64,000 bases of DNA from NCBI GenBank assembly GCA_944319745.1, contig CALUET010000022.1, positions 180,847 to 244,846 on the forward strand, in the 5' to 3' direction. Made by a program: the position numbers and the translations under genes. Within the stretch, counting starts at the first letter, position 1. Each line of letters opens with the position of its first letter. The notes under the pieces were generated by a model. That model did no database searches. It was given only the letters and a program-made list of their open reading frames with translations, and was not told the DNA's origin. The stretch is from an uncultured Phocaeicola sp. GTDB lineage: Bacteria > Bacteroidota > Bacteroidia > Bacteroidales > Bacteroidaceae. Of the stretch, positions 27,488 through 37,145 are shown in pieces.

Positions 27488-28321
27488 TTACACTATACTA
27501 AAACTTTCCTTACGCTTTTTGCAGGTGGCAATCAGATAAATTCCCAACAATATGAGCGGAAGACTCAAAAGTTGCCCTATATTTAATGCCATGCCTTGCT
27601 CGGCCGCAACCTGAGGGTTCTTCATAAATTCCAATCCGAACCTCGCTCCGAAGAAAATAAGCAGCGACACTCCCGTTATCAGTCCGATATGTTTTTGCAA
27701 ATGATACTTATGATACATGATCCACGACACGAGGAATGCCACAAAACAATACAGCATTTCATATATCTGCGTGGGATGACATGCCTGTGCCACCCCGTCG
27801 CGATTGTACAATTCCTGCCATTCACGGGAACGGACAAACTCAAAGCCCCACGGAAGCGTCGTGGGATAACCGAAAATTTCGGAATTCATCAGATTACCAA
27901 AACGAATGCAAAAACAAACAGCGGCGACGGCCGGTATCAAACGATCGAAGAGCCACCATACATTTTTCTTCGTCACTGTCTTGGAATACCACATCAAAGC
28001 AAGTATCAGAAGGAAAACTCCTCCGTGACTGGCCATCCCTCCTTCCCAAATCTTCAGGATCTCTACCGGATGGGAAAGGTAATAACCGGGATCATAAAAA
28101 AGGCAATGTCCCAAACGCGCCCCGACGATGGAACTGACAAAACAGTACATAAATAATTTATCTACCCATCCTTCAGGATAATGTTCCTTTTTAAACAGGC
28201 GGGACGTCAGCTCGTAAGCCAAAATGAAACCCAAAGCCCACATCAAACCATACCAACGTACGGCAAAAGAGCCTATATGAAAAATTACGGGATCTGCATC
28301 CCATACGATAGCCGCTATCAT
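27488..28321 (-). CDS. lgt: Prolipoprotein diacylglyceryl transferase Lgt
   Basis: Lgt attaches diacylglycerol from phosphatidylglycerol to the lipobox Cys of prolipoproteins in the inner membrane, the first step of lipoprotein maturation. The 277-residue protein has about seven membrane segments, the RWYGLMWALGF helix near residue 22, the family signature around RFGNLMNSEIFG (catalytic Arg and Asn), the GGMASHGG loop, and the late HPTQIYE motif. Starts with ATG at 28321. The many lipoproteins encoded in this window depend on it. Confidence 0.95.
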   Translation of the reverse strand: MIAAIVWDADPVIFHIGSFAVRWYGLMWALGFILAYELTSRLFKKEHYPEGWVDKLFMYCFVSSIVGARLGHCLFYDPGYYLSHPVEILKIWEGGMASHGGVFLLILALMWYSKTVTKKNVWWLFDRLIPAVAAVCFCIRFGNLMNSEIFGYPTTLPWGFEFVRSREWQELYNRDGVAQACHPTQIYEMLYCFVAFLVSWIMYHKYHLQKHIGLITGVSLLIFFGARFGLEFMKNPQVAAEQGMALNIGQLLSLPLILLGIYLIATCKKRKESFSIV

Positions 28322-28385
28322 CTGTTTACATGTTTATTTAATTTTTCTGTTTGCAAAGAAAAGAAAAATTATCAGATTTAATTGC

Positions 28386-28393
28386 TATTTTTG
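28386..28393 (+). promoter_or_regulatory. -7 promoter element for the MBL-fold gene
   Basis: TATTTTTG matches TAnnTTTG, 26 bases before the ATG at 28420. Confidence 0.5.
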
Positions 28394-28419
28394 AAGATAA
28401 ATAATAATCCATACCAACG

Positions 28420-29289
28420 ATGAAACATTATTTAAAGAAAAATGCCCGATTACTTTTTGCTGCAATGCTTACTTTATCTGCCTGCAGCGGGCACAGTTCA
28501 AAAACAACTACCGGCGAGACAGTGCCGGAAACAAGAACAGAAACCGTAGCCGGAACGAAGGCCTTACACTTGGAAGACCTCACCGCAACCTGGATACAAG
28601 ACAATCCGGGTGACAAACTGATGCCGCGTTCTCTATTCTCCGATGCACCCGACAGTATCATTGAGAAGCTCCATCTGCAGGAAGGAATTCCTTCCTCCGT
28701 AAGCACATTCCTGGTCGAGACGAAAGGCTTGCGCATCTTATTCGACACCGGGCTGGGTTATCCGGCGGGACAGCTGACCAACAAGCTGAAAGACCTGAAG
28801 GTACGTCCGGATGAAATCCGATATATTTATCTGACACACCTCCACGGAGATCATATAGGAGGCTTGCTGAAAGGCGACAGCGTGGTATTCCCCAAAGCAG
28901 AAGTCTACATTTCGTCTGCAGAATATAAAGCATGGGAAACCATGTCCGACAAGGCAAATGCACAATTCGCCCAAATGGTCAAGCACTACAAAGAGCGCAT
29001 CCGCTTGTTTGAATTTGGAGATACGCTGCCGGGGAACGTCATGACCATCGATGCCGGCGGGCATACCCCCGGACATACCGCCTTTCAAGTCGGAAAACTC
29101 CTCATTGTCGGCGACCTGATGCACGGCGCTGCATTACAAACCGCATATCCGGAATATTGTGCAAATTACGACATGGATAAAGACAAAGCCAGAGATACCC
29201 GCATACGGATCCTTCAGTATGCCCGCGAGAACAAACTCGTCATGGCAGGCATGCATCTGCCTGCTCCGGCATTCTTACCGCAACAATAA
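28420..29289 (+). CDS. MBL-fold metallo-hydrolase lipoprotein
   Basis: A 289-residue metallo-beta-lactamase-fold hydrolase anchored as a lipoprotein (lipobox LSAC, Cys22). The metal motif is THLHGDHIGG (HxHxDH). Further ligands are the His in GGHTPGHTAF, the Asp in VGDLMHG and a late His in AGMHLPAP, so both zinc sites look intact. The family includes N-acyl homoserine lactonase-like and MBL hydrolases of unknown substrate; no lactam-specific features are seen. Placed alone between lgt (divergent) and the GH76 gene, so context does not define a substrate. Confidence 0.85.
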   Translation: MKHYLKKNARLLFAAMLTLSACSGHSSKTTTGETVPETRTETVAGTKALHLEDLTATWIQDNPGDKLMPRSLFSDAPDSIIEKLHLQEGIPSSVSTFLVETKGLRILFDTGLGYPAGQLTNKLKDLKVRPDEIRYIYLTHLHGDHIGGLLKGDSVVFPKAEVYISSAEYKAWETMSDKANAQFAQMVKHYKERIRLFEFGDTLPGNVMTIDAGGHTPGHTAFQVGKLLIVGDLMHGAALQTAYPEYCANYDMDKDKARDTRIRILQYARENKLVMAGMHLPAPAFLPQQ

Positions 29290-29400
29290 AAATTGAAATT
29301 ATTCATGCTTTACAGAAAACATTTCATTCTTTTTCCCGGTTTGTAACGATAAAAAGAAATTATTACGGAAGCATATACAGCTTTTCTTCCTTATATTTTC

Positions 29401-29408
29401 TAAATTTG
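29401..29408 (+). promoter_or_regulatory. -7 promoter element for the second GH76 gene
   Basis: TAAATTTG fits TAnnTTTG, 56 bases before the ATG at 29465. Confidence 0.5.
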
Positions 29409-29464
29409 CAGCAAAATTCAGACCAAAAGAAAGAAACAAATATCAATTATAAAAACACAAGTGC

Positions 29465-30661
29465 ATGAAAACAACAAAGTTTATGAATTCCCTGGTCGTG
29501 GCCTTATGCCTGACGGGATGTGCTTCTAATCAAAAGCAACAAGCAAATGATCTCAACATTAACCAGCAACGTGCAGAAGAAACGCTCGACTCTTTATACA
29601 GTCACTACGGCGTGGAAGGTTCTTGCCTGCTGAGAGAGACTTTCCCCTTCGACGAAAATTACAAAGCGACTTACCTTGCTTCGGAAGAACAAGCGAATCG
29701 TCCCAATCCATATTCTTACTTATGGCCGTTCTCAGGAAGCCTTTCCGGAGTGAGCGCATTGTATGAAACAACGAAAGACGAGAAGTTCCGTGAAAACCTG
29801 GACAAGCGTACTCTCGTAGGATTGGAGGAATATTTCGACACAAGCCGCGAACCGCATGCTTACTCTTCTTACATTACTTCGGCTCCTCTTTCCGACCGTT
29901 TCTATGATGACAACATCTGGTTAGGCATCGACTTCACCGATCTTTACGCCCAAACACAGAATGCCGATTATCTGGAAAAGGCAAAACTTATCTGGAAGTT
30001 CATCGAAAGCGGAACAGATGAAAAGCTCGGCGGCGGAATTTATTGGTGCGAACAAAAGAAAACATCGAAGAATACCTGCTCGAATGCTCCGGGCTCTGTA
30101 TTTGCTCTGAAGCTGTTTAAAGCAACACAAGACAGCACTTACTTCAATCAAGGGAAAGCCTTGTACGAATGGACGCAGACACATTTGCAAGATTCCGACT
30201 TCTTATACTTCGACAACATCGGCTTAAACGGAAACATCGGAAAAGCAAAATTTGCATACAACAGCGGACAAATGATGCAATCGGCAGCTCTTTTATATAC
30301 ACTAACCAAAGAAGAGAAATATCTTGCCGATGCACAGAACATTGCAAAAGCTTGCATCAATTATTTCTTCTCCGACCGGACAGACGACAAAGGCCAATCC
30401 TTCAAGATGATAAACAAAGGCAACGTCTGGTTTACCGCCGTCATGCTGAGAGGTTTTATCGAGCTGTATAACATCGACGGGAACAAGACTTACCTGGATG
30501 CCTTCAACAAGAGTCTGGATTATGCCTGGAATCATGGAAGAGACGCTCACGGTTTGTTCAATGAAGACCTGACGGGTGAAAACCAAGACAGCAAGAAATC
30601 GGTTCTTACACAAGGTGCCATGGTGGAAATGTATGCACGCCTGGCGGCCATTTATCAATAA
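29465..30661 (+). CDS. GH76 family lipoprotein (predicted alpha-1,6-mannanase)
   Basis: A 398-residue lipoprotein (lipobox CLTGC, Cys19) consisting only of the GH76 (alpha/alpha)6 domain, without the Ig-like module of the protein at 9062-10648. The catalytic Asp pair is at 148-149 in RFYDDNIWLGIDF. The KNTCSNAPGS loop and AYNSGQMMQ segment resemble the other copy (KHTCSTAPAG, AYNSGQPLQ). Predicted to hydrolyse alpha-1,6-mannan or a related alpha-mannoside at the cell surface or in the periplasm. Own promoter and a strong terminator; followed by the GH78 gene. Confidence 0.9.
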   Translation: MKTTKFMNSLVVALCLTGCASNQKQQANDLNINQQRAEETLDSLYSHYGVEGSCLLRETFPFDENYKATYLASEEQANRPNPYSYLWPFSGSLSGVSALYETTKDEKFRENLDKRTLVGLEEYFDTSREPHAYSSYITSAPLSDRFYDDNIWLGIDFTDLYAQTQNADYLEKAKLIWKFIESGTDEKLGGGIYWCEQKKTSKNTCSNAPGSVFALKLFKATQDSTYFNQGKALYEWTQTHLQDSDFLYFDNIGLNGNIGKAKFAYNSGQMMQSAALLYTLTKEEKYLADAQNIAKACINYFFSDRTDDKGQSFKMINKGNVWFTAVMLRGFIELYNIDGNKTYLDAFNKSLDYAWNHGRDAHGLFNEDLTGENQDSKKSVLTQGAMVEMYARLAAIYQ

Positions 30662-30671
30662 GTTTCTTTTA

Positions 30672-30716
30672 TTCACCCGGGCAAAAGGAATCTTTTTGCC
30701 CGGGTGAAACTTTTTT
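30672..30716 (+). terminator. Intrinsic terminator after the second GH76 gene
   Basis: 15-bp perfect stem (30672-30686 with 30694-30708) with a CACCCGGGC core, seven-base loop, then six T at 30711-30716. It separates GH76 from GH78. Confidence 0.9.
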
Positions 30717-30756
30717 ATACTGCTAATATCCATTAAAAACAAAAACCTGAGATACA

Positions 30757-33375
30757 ATGAAAAAACTCCATCTTTTTTTACTGATGTGCATGGTCTCTGC
30801 ATTGTTTTTCCCGTCATACGCCATAGACATTGCCAATTTACGATGCGAATATCAGAAAGATCCGTTGAACATTGATACGCCATCTCCCCGATTCACCTGG
30901 GAATTTAAAGGGAAAGATGCCGATTTCGAACAAACTTATTACCGTCTTTCCATTGCAACATCAGCAGATTTACTGAAAAAGAACCAGCCCGACATATGGG
31001 ACTCCGGGAAAACAGAAAGCAATCTTCCTTATGCTGTTTATAAAGGAACAGAAAAATTGCTACCACATACCTGCTATTATTGGCAGATCGAAATCGGGGA
31101 TAACCGTAACAACTCGTATCAATCGGAAGTAAATGTCTTCGAAACTGCGAAGATGAGTCGCAACGACTGGCAGGCCCGATGGATTTCCGACAACAAAGAC
31201 AAGGAGGTGGAAACAGCTCCTCTTTTCCGTAAGACATTCACCGTAAAAGGCAATATCGACAAGGCCCGTGCCTACATCAGCGCAGCCGGATACTATGAAT
31301 TATTCATTAACGGCAAACGCGTAGGGAAAAACTTCCTGGATCCGGGATATACACATTACGACAAACGCTCGCTCTATGCCGTTCACGATATTACTTCTTA
31401 CCTGAAAAAAGGAGAAAACGTTGTGGCAGCCGTATTGGGCAACGGCTTCTACAACTGCCAAAGCCGTGCCGTATGGGACTTTGAAAAAGCCCGTTGGCGC
31501 GATCGGCCGAGGATGATTTGCGAATTACGCATATACGATAAGCAAAACAATGCCACAGTGATCGGTTCAGACAAAAGCTGGCTTACATCCACCGGTCCTT
31601 TTATTTACAACAATATTTATAGCGGCGATAAATACGACGCGCGCCTGGAAGAGAGAGGATGGAACGATCGGAAGTTTGACGACTCACAATGGACCGCTGC
31701 AAAGGAGGTAAAATCTCCCGCACCTCTTTTAGTTGCTCAAACAGCTCCGGCCATACAAATCACGGAAGAAATCAAGCCCGTCTGCGTAAAGATGCTGAAC
31801 GACACTACGTATGTCTTCGATTTCGGGAAAAACATTGCGGGCGTCTGCCGCCTGAAGGTAAAGGGAGATGCCGGGACCACCCTCTGCATCCGACACGGAG
31901 AACTGCTGAAAAAAGACGGTTCATTGGAGCAGGGTAACATAAACATCTACTATCGTCCCGTAAAACCGGGCGAGATTTTCCAAACCGATTGGTTCACATT
32001 AAAAGGAACGAGCAAGACAGAAGAATTTACTCCCCAGTTTACTTATCACGGTTTCCGCTATGTGGAAATAACAAGTTCGCTTCCTGTCAAACTCGACAAG
32101 AAAAGCCTTACAGCCCTTGTCCTGCGCTCTGCCGTACAAAAATCGGGAACATTCCGCTGTTCACTGCCCGTACTTAATCACATCTGGGACGCAACCATGT
32201 TAAGCTATGAGGGAAATATACACAGCATCCCTACAGATTGTCCGCAAAGAGAGAAGAACGGATGGACAGCCGATGCTCATACAGCCATCGACCTTGCCCT
32301 GCAAAATTATGACGGAATAGGTTTTTATGAAAAATGGATGAACGATTTTATAGACAACCAACGTCCGGATGGTTCCATAGCCGGAATCATTCCGACCGAC
32401 ACATGGGGATACGGAAGTTTCCCCGGCCCGGTATGGGATGCCGCTTTATTCATTATTCCGAATGCTATTTATAATTATTACGGAGACAAACGCTGCATCG
32501 AGAAACTGTATCCTACCATGAAACGCTATATTTCTTACATAACAAAACAAGAAAAGAACGGGATACTGAATTTCGGACTCGGCGACTGGCTTTCATATAA
32601 AGCACAGACTCCCAACGATTATACCTCCACCTTATACTACTATCTTGACTACAAGTTGATGGCACGTTTCTGCAATTTACTCGGGAAAGACGCAAAGTTT
32701 TACGAAGCCAAAGCCGAACAAATAAAAGAAACAATCAATTCCCGCTTCTTCAATCCCGAAACGGGAATTTACGGGAACGGCAGCCAGACATCGCTCGCAC
32801 TTCCGCTTTATTGGGATATCGTTCCCCGCGATAAAGAACTTCTCGTAGCCCGTAATTTGTATCAAACGGTAAAAGATAACCATTATTTCCTCGATTTCGG
32901 CTTGTTGGGAAGCAAAAGCGTGCTGCATGTATTGAGCCGTTACGGTTATCACGATGCATCATTCCGCATGGCCACTCAGACAGAAGCGCCATCATGGGGC
33001 TATTGGACAGAGAGACAGGGCTTCACGACTTTGGCGGAAACATGGCTGCTTAGCCCCGAATTTCGCGATGCTTCCGTAAATCATGTCTTCATGGGAGAAA
33101 TTGCGGCCTGGATGAAACAAACAATTGCCGGTATCAATTACGATGAAAAAGAACCGGGTTTCGAGCACATCATCATCCGCCCGTATTATCCCGAAGGATT
33201 AGATTGGGCTGAAAGCAGCTCGCATACCGTAAAAGGAACGATAAATGTAAGATGGGAACGCGCAGACGACCATATCACGCTTTCGGTTGATATTCCGCAA
33301 GGCTGCCGGGCTACGATTTACGCAGATAAGATTCATCAGGTAAAAGGCGGGCATTACGAGTTCCAAATACCGTAA
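30757..33375 (+). CDS. GH78 alpha-L-rhamnosidase
   Basis: An 872-residue exported enzyme predicted to release terminal alpha-L-rhamnose. Signal peptide about 1-22. Modules in order: fibronectin-like N-terminal domain (ANLRCEYQKDPLNIDTPSP-type opening, about 25-130), a GH78 carbohydrate-binding N domain with RAYISAAGYYELFINGKRVG (about 165-290), a beta-domain, the (alpha/alpha)6 catalytic domain (about 460-800) and a C-terminal beta-sandwich. The catalytic region is recognised by IPTDCPQREKNGWTADAH (acidic residues of the active site) and the later ETWLLSPEFRDAS/HVFMG segment. Start at 30757, 40 bases after the GH76 terminator; no clear promoter box seen. Confidence 0.93.
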   Translation: MKKLHLFLLMCMVSALFFPSYAIDIANLRCEYQKDPLNIDTPSPRFTWEFKGKDADFEQTYYRLSIATSADLLKKNQPDIWDSGKTESNLPYAVYKGTEKLLPHTCYYWQIEIGDNRNNSYQSEVNVFETAKMSRNDWQARWISDNKDKEVETAPLFRKTFTVKGNIDKARAYISAAGYYELFINGKRVGKNFLDPGYTHYDKRSLYAVHDITSYLKKGENVVAAVLGNGFYNCQSRAVWDFEKARWRDRPRMICELRIYDKQNNATVIGSDKSWLTSTGPFIYNNIYSGDKYDARLEERGWNDRKFDDSQWTAAKEVKSPAPLLVAQTAPAIQITEEIKPVCVKMLNDTTYVFDFGKNIAGVCRLKVKGDAGTTLCIRHGELLKKDGSLEQGNINIYYRPVKPGEIFQTDWFTLKGTSKTEEFTPQFTYHGFRYVEITSSLPVKLDKKSLTALVLRSAVQKSGTFRCSLPVLNHIWDATMLSYEGNIHSIPTDCPQREKNGWTADAHTAIDLALQNYDGIGFYEKWMNDFIDNQRPDGSIAGIIPTDTWGYGSFPGPVWDAALFIIPNAIYNYYGDKRCIEKLYPTMKRYISYITKQEKNGILNFGLGDWLSYKAQTPNDYTSTLYYYLDYKLMARFCNLLGKDAKFYEAKAEQIKETINSRFFNPETGIYGNGSQTSLALPLYWDIVPRDKELLVARNLYQTVKDNHYFLDFGLLGSKSVLHVLSRYGYHDASFRMATQTEAPSWGYWTERQGFTTLAETWLLSPEFRDASVNHVFMGEIAAWMKQTIAGINYDEKEPGFEHIIIRPYYPEGLDWAESSSHTVKGTINVRWERADDHITLSVDIPQGCRATIYADKIHQVKGGHYEFQIP

Positions 33376-33404
33376 AGTTTGATTCGAAAGAAAAAGACCT
33401 TCAC

Positions 33405-33446
33405 ACAAAAAAACAACGGCGGACATTTTCACAAATGCCCGCCGTT
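33405..33446 (-). terminator. Intrinsic terminator after the GH38 gene
   Basis: Stem AACGGCGG-CATTT paired with AAATG-CCGCCGTT (33415-33428 with 33433-33446, one mismatch), followed on the minus strand by TTGTTTTTTT. A second small stem-loop (33453-33462 with 33467-33476) lies between it and the GH38 stop. Ends the long minus-strand carbohydrate cluster. Confidence 0.8.
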
Positions 33447-33475
33447 TCAGTCATTGTCGTAAAAGTTTATGACAA

Positions 33476-36400
33476 TTACTTATGAACTTCTATTTCGTAT
33501 ATACGTACATCTTGGCTTGAAGGTTCTTGACATCCTCTCGTAACCATCAGGCGTAAATAACGATAAGCCTTGGCGGAATCAAACTTACGGAACACCGTAT
33601 TGCTGCGGTTCCCGTCGAAAGAATCAATTGTTTCCCATTCATCTCCTTCGTTTACTTTCCCCATCAGGAAGCATTGACTCGTAATATAATTTCCGCTTTC
33701 CTTTCCTGCATTCAAAACTTTCCATGATTTCATGTTCTGCACTTCGCCCAAATCGAAATCTATGTAGCTTGGCAGGCCGTCTATATCGCACCATTTTGTT
33801 GTTTCATCGCCATCGATTGCAGCTTCTGGGGCTTCCTTTTTGTTCACACTGCCCGAGCAAGCAATAATCTTGGCGCCTTTCAATATGTTTTCGCGCTGGA
33901 TCACTTCGCCCTCTTGTCCCGTAAATGCAGCATTAGTCTTGTTATTCGTACGGAACAATGCGCCGGCAGGAGTTACATTTGCCACTGGTTCATTAACCAA
34001 TGTAGCGGCAAAAATCACTACATCTTTATTGTCCGGCAAAATAATGGAAGTAGCTCCTTTCGGAATATCCATACCGAACTTAAACAGATAAGTGAATTCG
34101 TATACCTTATCTCCATCCGAAGCATGACGGTGTGTACCTACATAAGCTACTTGAGCCGGCTTCAGGTAACCATCCGTATGTCCCGAATGTCCCCACTGTC
34201 CGACGAATCCCGTGTAAGAAGGAACTATGAACTCTGTTGTCTCTTTACCGCAACGTATCGCAATTTTGTGGTCGTCTACCGATGCAGCCGATGCAAGGAA
34301 GTAAAGTTTATTATACGTATTTCCTTCGGGAAGCATCAGAGTATCTCCCTTACAGCTCAGCCCGTTGAACGTATCTTTCTCGCCCAAACGGAAAGGAACC
34401 TGGTCTGTTACGATAGAATCGGGCAATAATTCGGCAGCATAGCTGTAACCTGATTCAAAATCGGCTTCGTTTCTAAACTCATTATACGTAGTACATTTTT
34501 TATTGAAAGGCAATTCGAGAGCAGCATATTGCAGGTTAAACTCCGGAGTATCGGCCTTTTTCAAACGTACTTTATAGGTTTTTACCGAGAACGGTTCGAT
34601 AGAGACGTTAAGCTTATTGCCCGAGAAATCAGCTTTTCCAATGGTTTTCTCTGTTCCGTCTGCCTCGACAGCTGCAACCAAATCACCTGCAAAAGTAAGA
34701 GAAGCTTCCTGTTTCCCTGCTCCGGAGATTTCGTAAACACGAACCACATATTCGTCGGATGCCACAGCTTTCTTCAAAGCTTTTATGATAACATTCGAAT
34801 TGTCGGAAGAAACAAACGAGAATGTTTTACCCAGTTCTCCTTTATGTTTCGGAGCTTCAAAAGCCTTTATTGTCTGATTCAACACCTCTGCTTTTTCTGC
34901 AATCTCCGCTTTATCCAAAGCTCCTTCGTGAGGAACGATACTGTACGTAAAGGTATGATAGCCCATATCCTGCTTGTCTTGATAAGCGTATCCGCCTCTT
35001 GTCTTCGGAGTATGCAGTAAAGTCAGACGAATTGTATTGTCAGACGGTTTATCCCATCCGTATTTTCCGTTATTCATAATGGAAACTCCGTAATCGTCTT
35101 TGCTATCGGTCAGGTCGGTCCAATAGTGGCTATAAACTTCGTATGCCGTTATGGTATTATTTCCGCGCTGAACACTTCCCAAAGATAAGTCGTAAGTTGC
35201 TTTCGGGTTCGATACGGTTAACGGGAACTCTGCCTTTAACAAAGCATTTGTCGTGTGCCAATCTATCTCATTGTAGAAATCAATCCGGTCGGCACGACTG
35301 CCTTCATACATGCGGATATACTGACGGAATACTGATTCGCCGTAACGTTTTTCCACACACAACGATTTACGCAATGCACCGTCTTCCACTAAAGTAAGTT
35401 TCACGCCGTCGGTTATAGAAATCGGATCGCGGTCGATTGTTTCTTTCAAGATTTCCCATGCAGGCCAAGAGAATGATTCATTTTCCGTAAAGAGAGCAAG
35501 ACGGATTGCTTTTCCCGAAGCAACCAATTCTTTATTTGCCTTCTTGTCGAACAATGAAATGATATCTCCCTTTTTATCCAATGTAATCTTATACAAAGAA
35601 TTCTCTAATGTATTTACATTTTCTTCATTCACTTTAGCTTGTTTGGAACCGGAAGTACGCACATCGTACACAGCATATCCCGTAGCAGGAATAGATGCTT
35701 CTACAAGAATACGAGCCTTTCCGTTTTCATACCCGATGAGCTGTGAAGCAACTTTCTCGCCTTCTGCGTTATATACGGTTACGCCTTTCGGTTCTTTAGC
35801 TGAAGAAACTTCCATTTCCACCATATCATTTACGGGGAAACCCAAGGCATTGTAAAGAACAACGGGCGTTCCTTTTACTTTCGTATCCAGCAATCGAGCC
35901 ACACTATTCACCGATGAAGTCAGCACATCGGAGAATTCTTTCATGGAAAGCATCTCGTCGTTCCATGAAAATTCATAGGCGCGAGGAATACTTGTTCCCG
36001 TCAAATCATCGTGGAACTGGTGGAACAGGAACCGTTTCCAGCTTTCATCCAAAGCCTGTTGCGGGTATGCTTTCTGATTAAGCCATTCGGCTGCTACGGA
36101 AGCACGCTCGGCTGCATCTCCCAACAACTCATTCTGACGGTTGTAAGTTTTCATTGCAGCCTGTGAAGTATAACATCCTGTTCCGTGTACATCCATCAGC
36201 AACTCGCCGTTGAATACGGGAAGCTGATCGTGCTTATTGGCATAATCTTTATACAACTGGTCACTGGTTGCACTGATTACATCCACCGGACCGTCACCTT
36301 TAACGCCTTTTTCTACCGCACGTACGGAAGCCAAGTTAGGAGAACCTCCCGTGTCGCCTGTTCCATAATAACGATAAACCGTTTTCAGCGGGCTTTCACC

Positions 36401-37105
36401 TGCCAAAGTTTTCAATTCTTTACTATTTGACAGATCTTCATCTTTGAACCGATGGCCGTAGTCGTATCCATGAGCGAACATAATCTGACTGCCGTCGATA
36501 CCCTGCCAAAGGCCAATGGTGAACGGATACTTTTTATCGCCATAAAACGGATTGTTACGCCATCCGAGCTTTTGAGAAGAGAATCCAATCAGGCCGCAGT
36601 GATGAGCGATGGTCGGCAAAGTCCAACCAAAACCGAAGCAGTCCGGAAGGAATATATCGGTACTTTCCGTACCCAACTCGCTCCGATAGAAATTCTGACC
36701 GTACATCAGGTTGCGAATTAACGATTCGGCTGAAGGGACCAATACATCATTTGCATCCCAACCCGTGCCGCAAACATGCCAACGACCTTCTTTCACCCGT
36801 TGTTTTAATTCCTCATATTGTAAAGGCCAGTACTCTTTCATCCAAGAATATTTCACTGCTCCTTCAAAATTGAATACATATTCCGGATATTTACGCAATA
36901 AAAACAAGTTCTGATTCAGCGTGTTCCACACATATTGCTGAATTGTGGTTTGGATATCCCAGTTCCATTGCGTGTCCAAATGGGCATCCGCCACCACATA
37001 AGCTTTCAAGTTCTCAGCATGAGTATCGTTGTTACTCTCCTGAGCTTTCATCATCCCTGAGCATAAAAGCCACAGTGAAGCAAATAAAATTACAGGTTTT
37101 TTCAT
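33476..37105 (-). CDS. GH38 alpha-mannosidase with C-terminal F5/8-type (discoidin) domain
   Basis: A 1209-residue exported enzyme predicted to hydrolyse alpha-linked mannose. Signal peptide about 1-21. The GH38 N-terminal catalytic domain has the zinc motif AHLDTQW (His42, Asp44) and the nucleophile Asp155 in FLPDCFGFGW, plus HQFHDDLTGTS further on. Middle and C-terminal beta domains reach about residue 1050. The last ~150 residues look like an F5/8 type C carbohydrate-binding domain (IACSGSVNKKEAPEAAIDG, then TKWCDID and the SSQDVRIYEIEV end). Longer than ordinary GH38 because of this module. It has a perfect Shine-Dalgarno sequence, rare in this lineage. Last gene of the cluster. Confidence 0.92.
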   Translation of the reverse strand: MKKPVILFASLWLLCSGMMKAQESNNDTHAENLKAYVVADAHLDTQWNWDIQTTIQQYVWNTLNQNLFLLRKYPEYVFNFEGAVKYSWMKEYWPLQYEELKQRVKEGRWHVCGTGWDANDVLVPSAESLIRNLMYGQNFYRSELGTESTDIFLPDCFGFGWTLPTIAHHCGLIGFSSQKLGWRNNPFYGDKKYPFTIGLWQGIDGSQIMFAHGYDYGHRFKDEDLSNSKELKTLAGESPLKTVYRYYGTGDTGGSPNLASVRAVEKGVKGDGPVDVISATSDQLYKDYANKHDQLPVFNGELLMDVHGTGCYTSQAAMKTYNRQNELLGDAAERASVAAEWLNQKAYPQQALDESWKRFLFHQFHDDLTGTSIPRAYEFSWNDEMLSMKEFSDVLTSSVNSVARLLDTKVKGTPVVLYNALGFPVNDMVEMEVSSAKEPKGVTVYNAEGEKVASQLIGYENGKARILVEASIPATGYAVYDVRTSGSKQAKVNEENVNTLENSLYKITLDKKGDIISLFDKKANKELVASGKAIRLALFTENESFSWPAWEILKETIDRDPISITDGVKLTLVEDGALRKSLCVEKRYGESVFRQYIRMYEGSRADRIDFYNEIDWHTTNALLKAEFPLTVSNPKATYDLSLGSVQRGNNTITAYEVYSHYWTDLTDSKDDYGVSIMNNGKYGWDKPSDNTIRLTLLHTPKTRGGYAYQDKQDMGYHTFTYSIVPHEGALDKAEIAEKAEVLNQTIKAFEAPKHKGELGKTFSFVSSDNSNVIIKALKKAVASDEYVVRVYEISGAGKQEASLTFAGDLVAAVEADGTEKTIGKADFSGNKLNVSIEPFSVKTYKVRLKKADTPEFNLQYAALELPFNKKCTTYNEFRNEADFESGYSYAAELLPDSIVTDQVPFRLGEKDTFNGLSCKGDTLMLPEGNTYNKLYFLASAASVDDHKIAIRCGKETTEFIVPSYTGFVGQWGHSGHTDGYLKPAQVAYVGTHRHASDGDKVYEFTYLFKFGMDIPKGATSIILPDNKDVVIFAATLVNEPVANVTPAGALFRTNNKTNAAFTGQEGEVIQRENILKGAKIIACSGSVNKKEAPEAAIDGDETTKWCDIDGLPSYIDFDLGEVQNMKSWKVLNAGKESGNYITSQCFLMGKVNEGDEWETIDSFDGNRSNTVFRKFDSAKAYRYLRLMVTRGCQEPSSQDVRIYEIEVHK

Positions 37106-37112
37106 TAAAAAT

Positions 37113-37120
37113 ACCTCCTT
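37113..37120 (-). promoter_or_regulatory. Strong Shine-Dalgarno site of the GH38 gene
   Basis: AAGGAGGT, complementary to the canonical 16S anti-SD, stands seven bases before the GH38 ATG at 37105. It fixes that start and is unusual here, where most genes lack an SD. Confidence 0.75.
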
Positions 37121-37145
37121 AAAAATTTAATATATCGGGTTCTTT

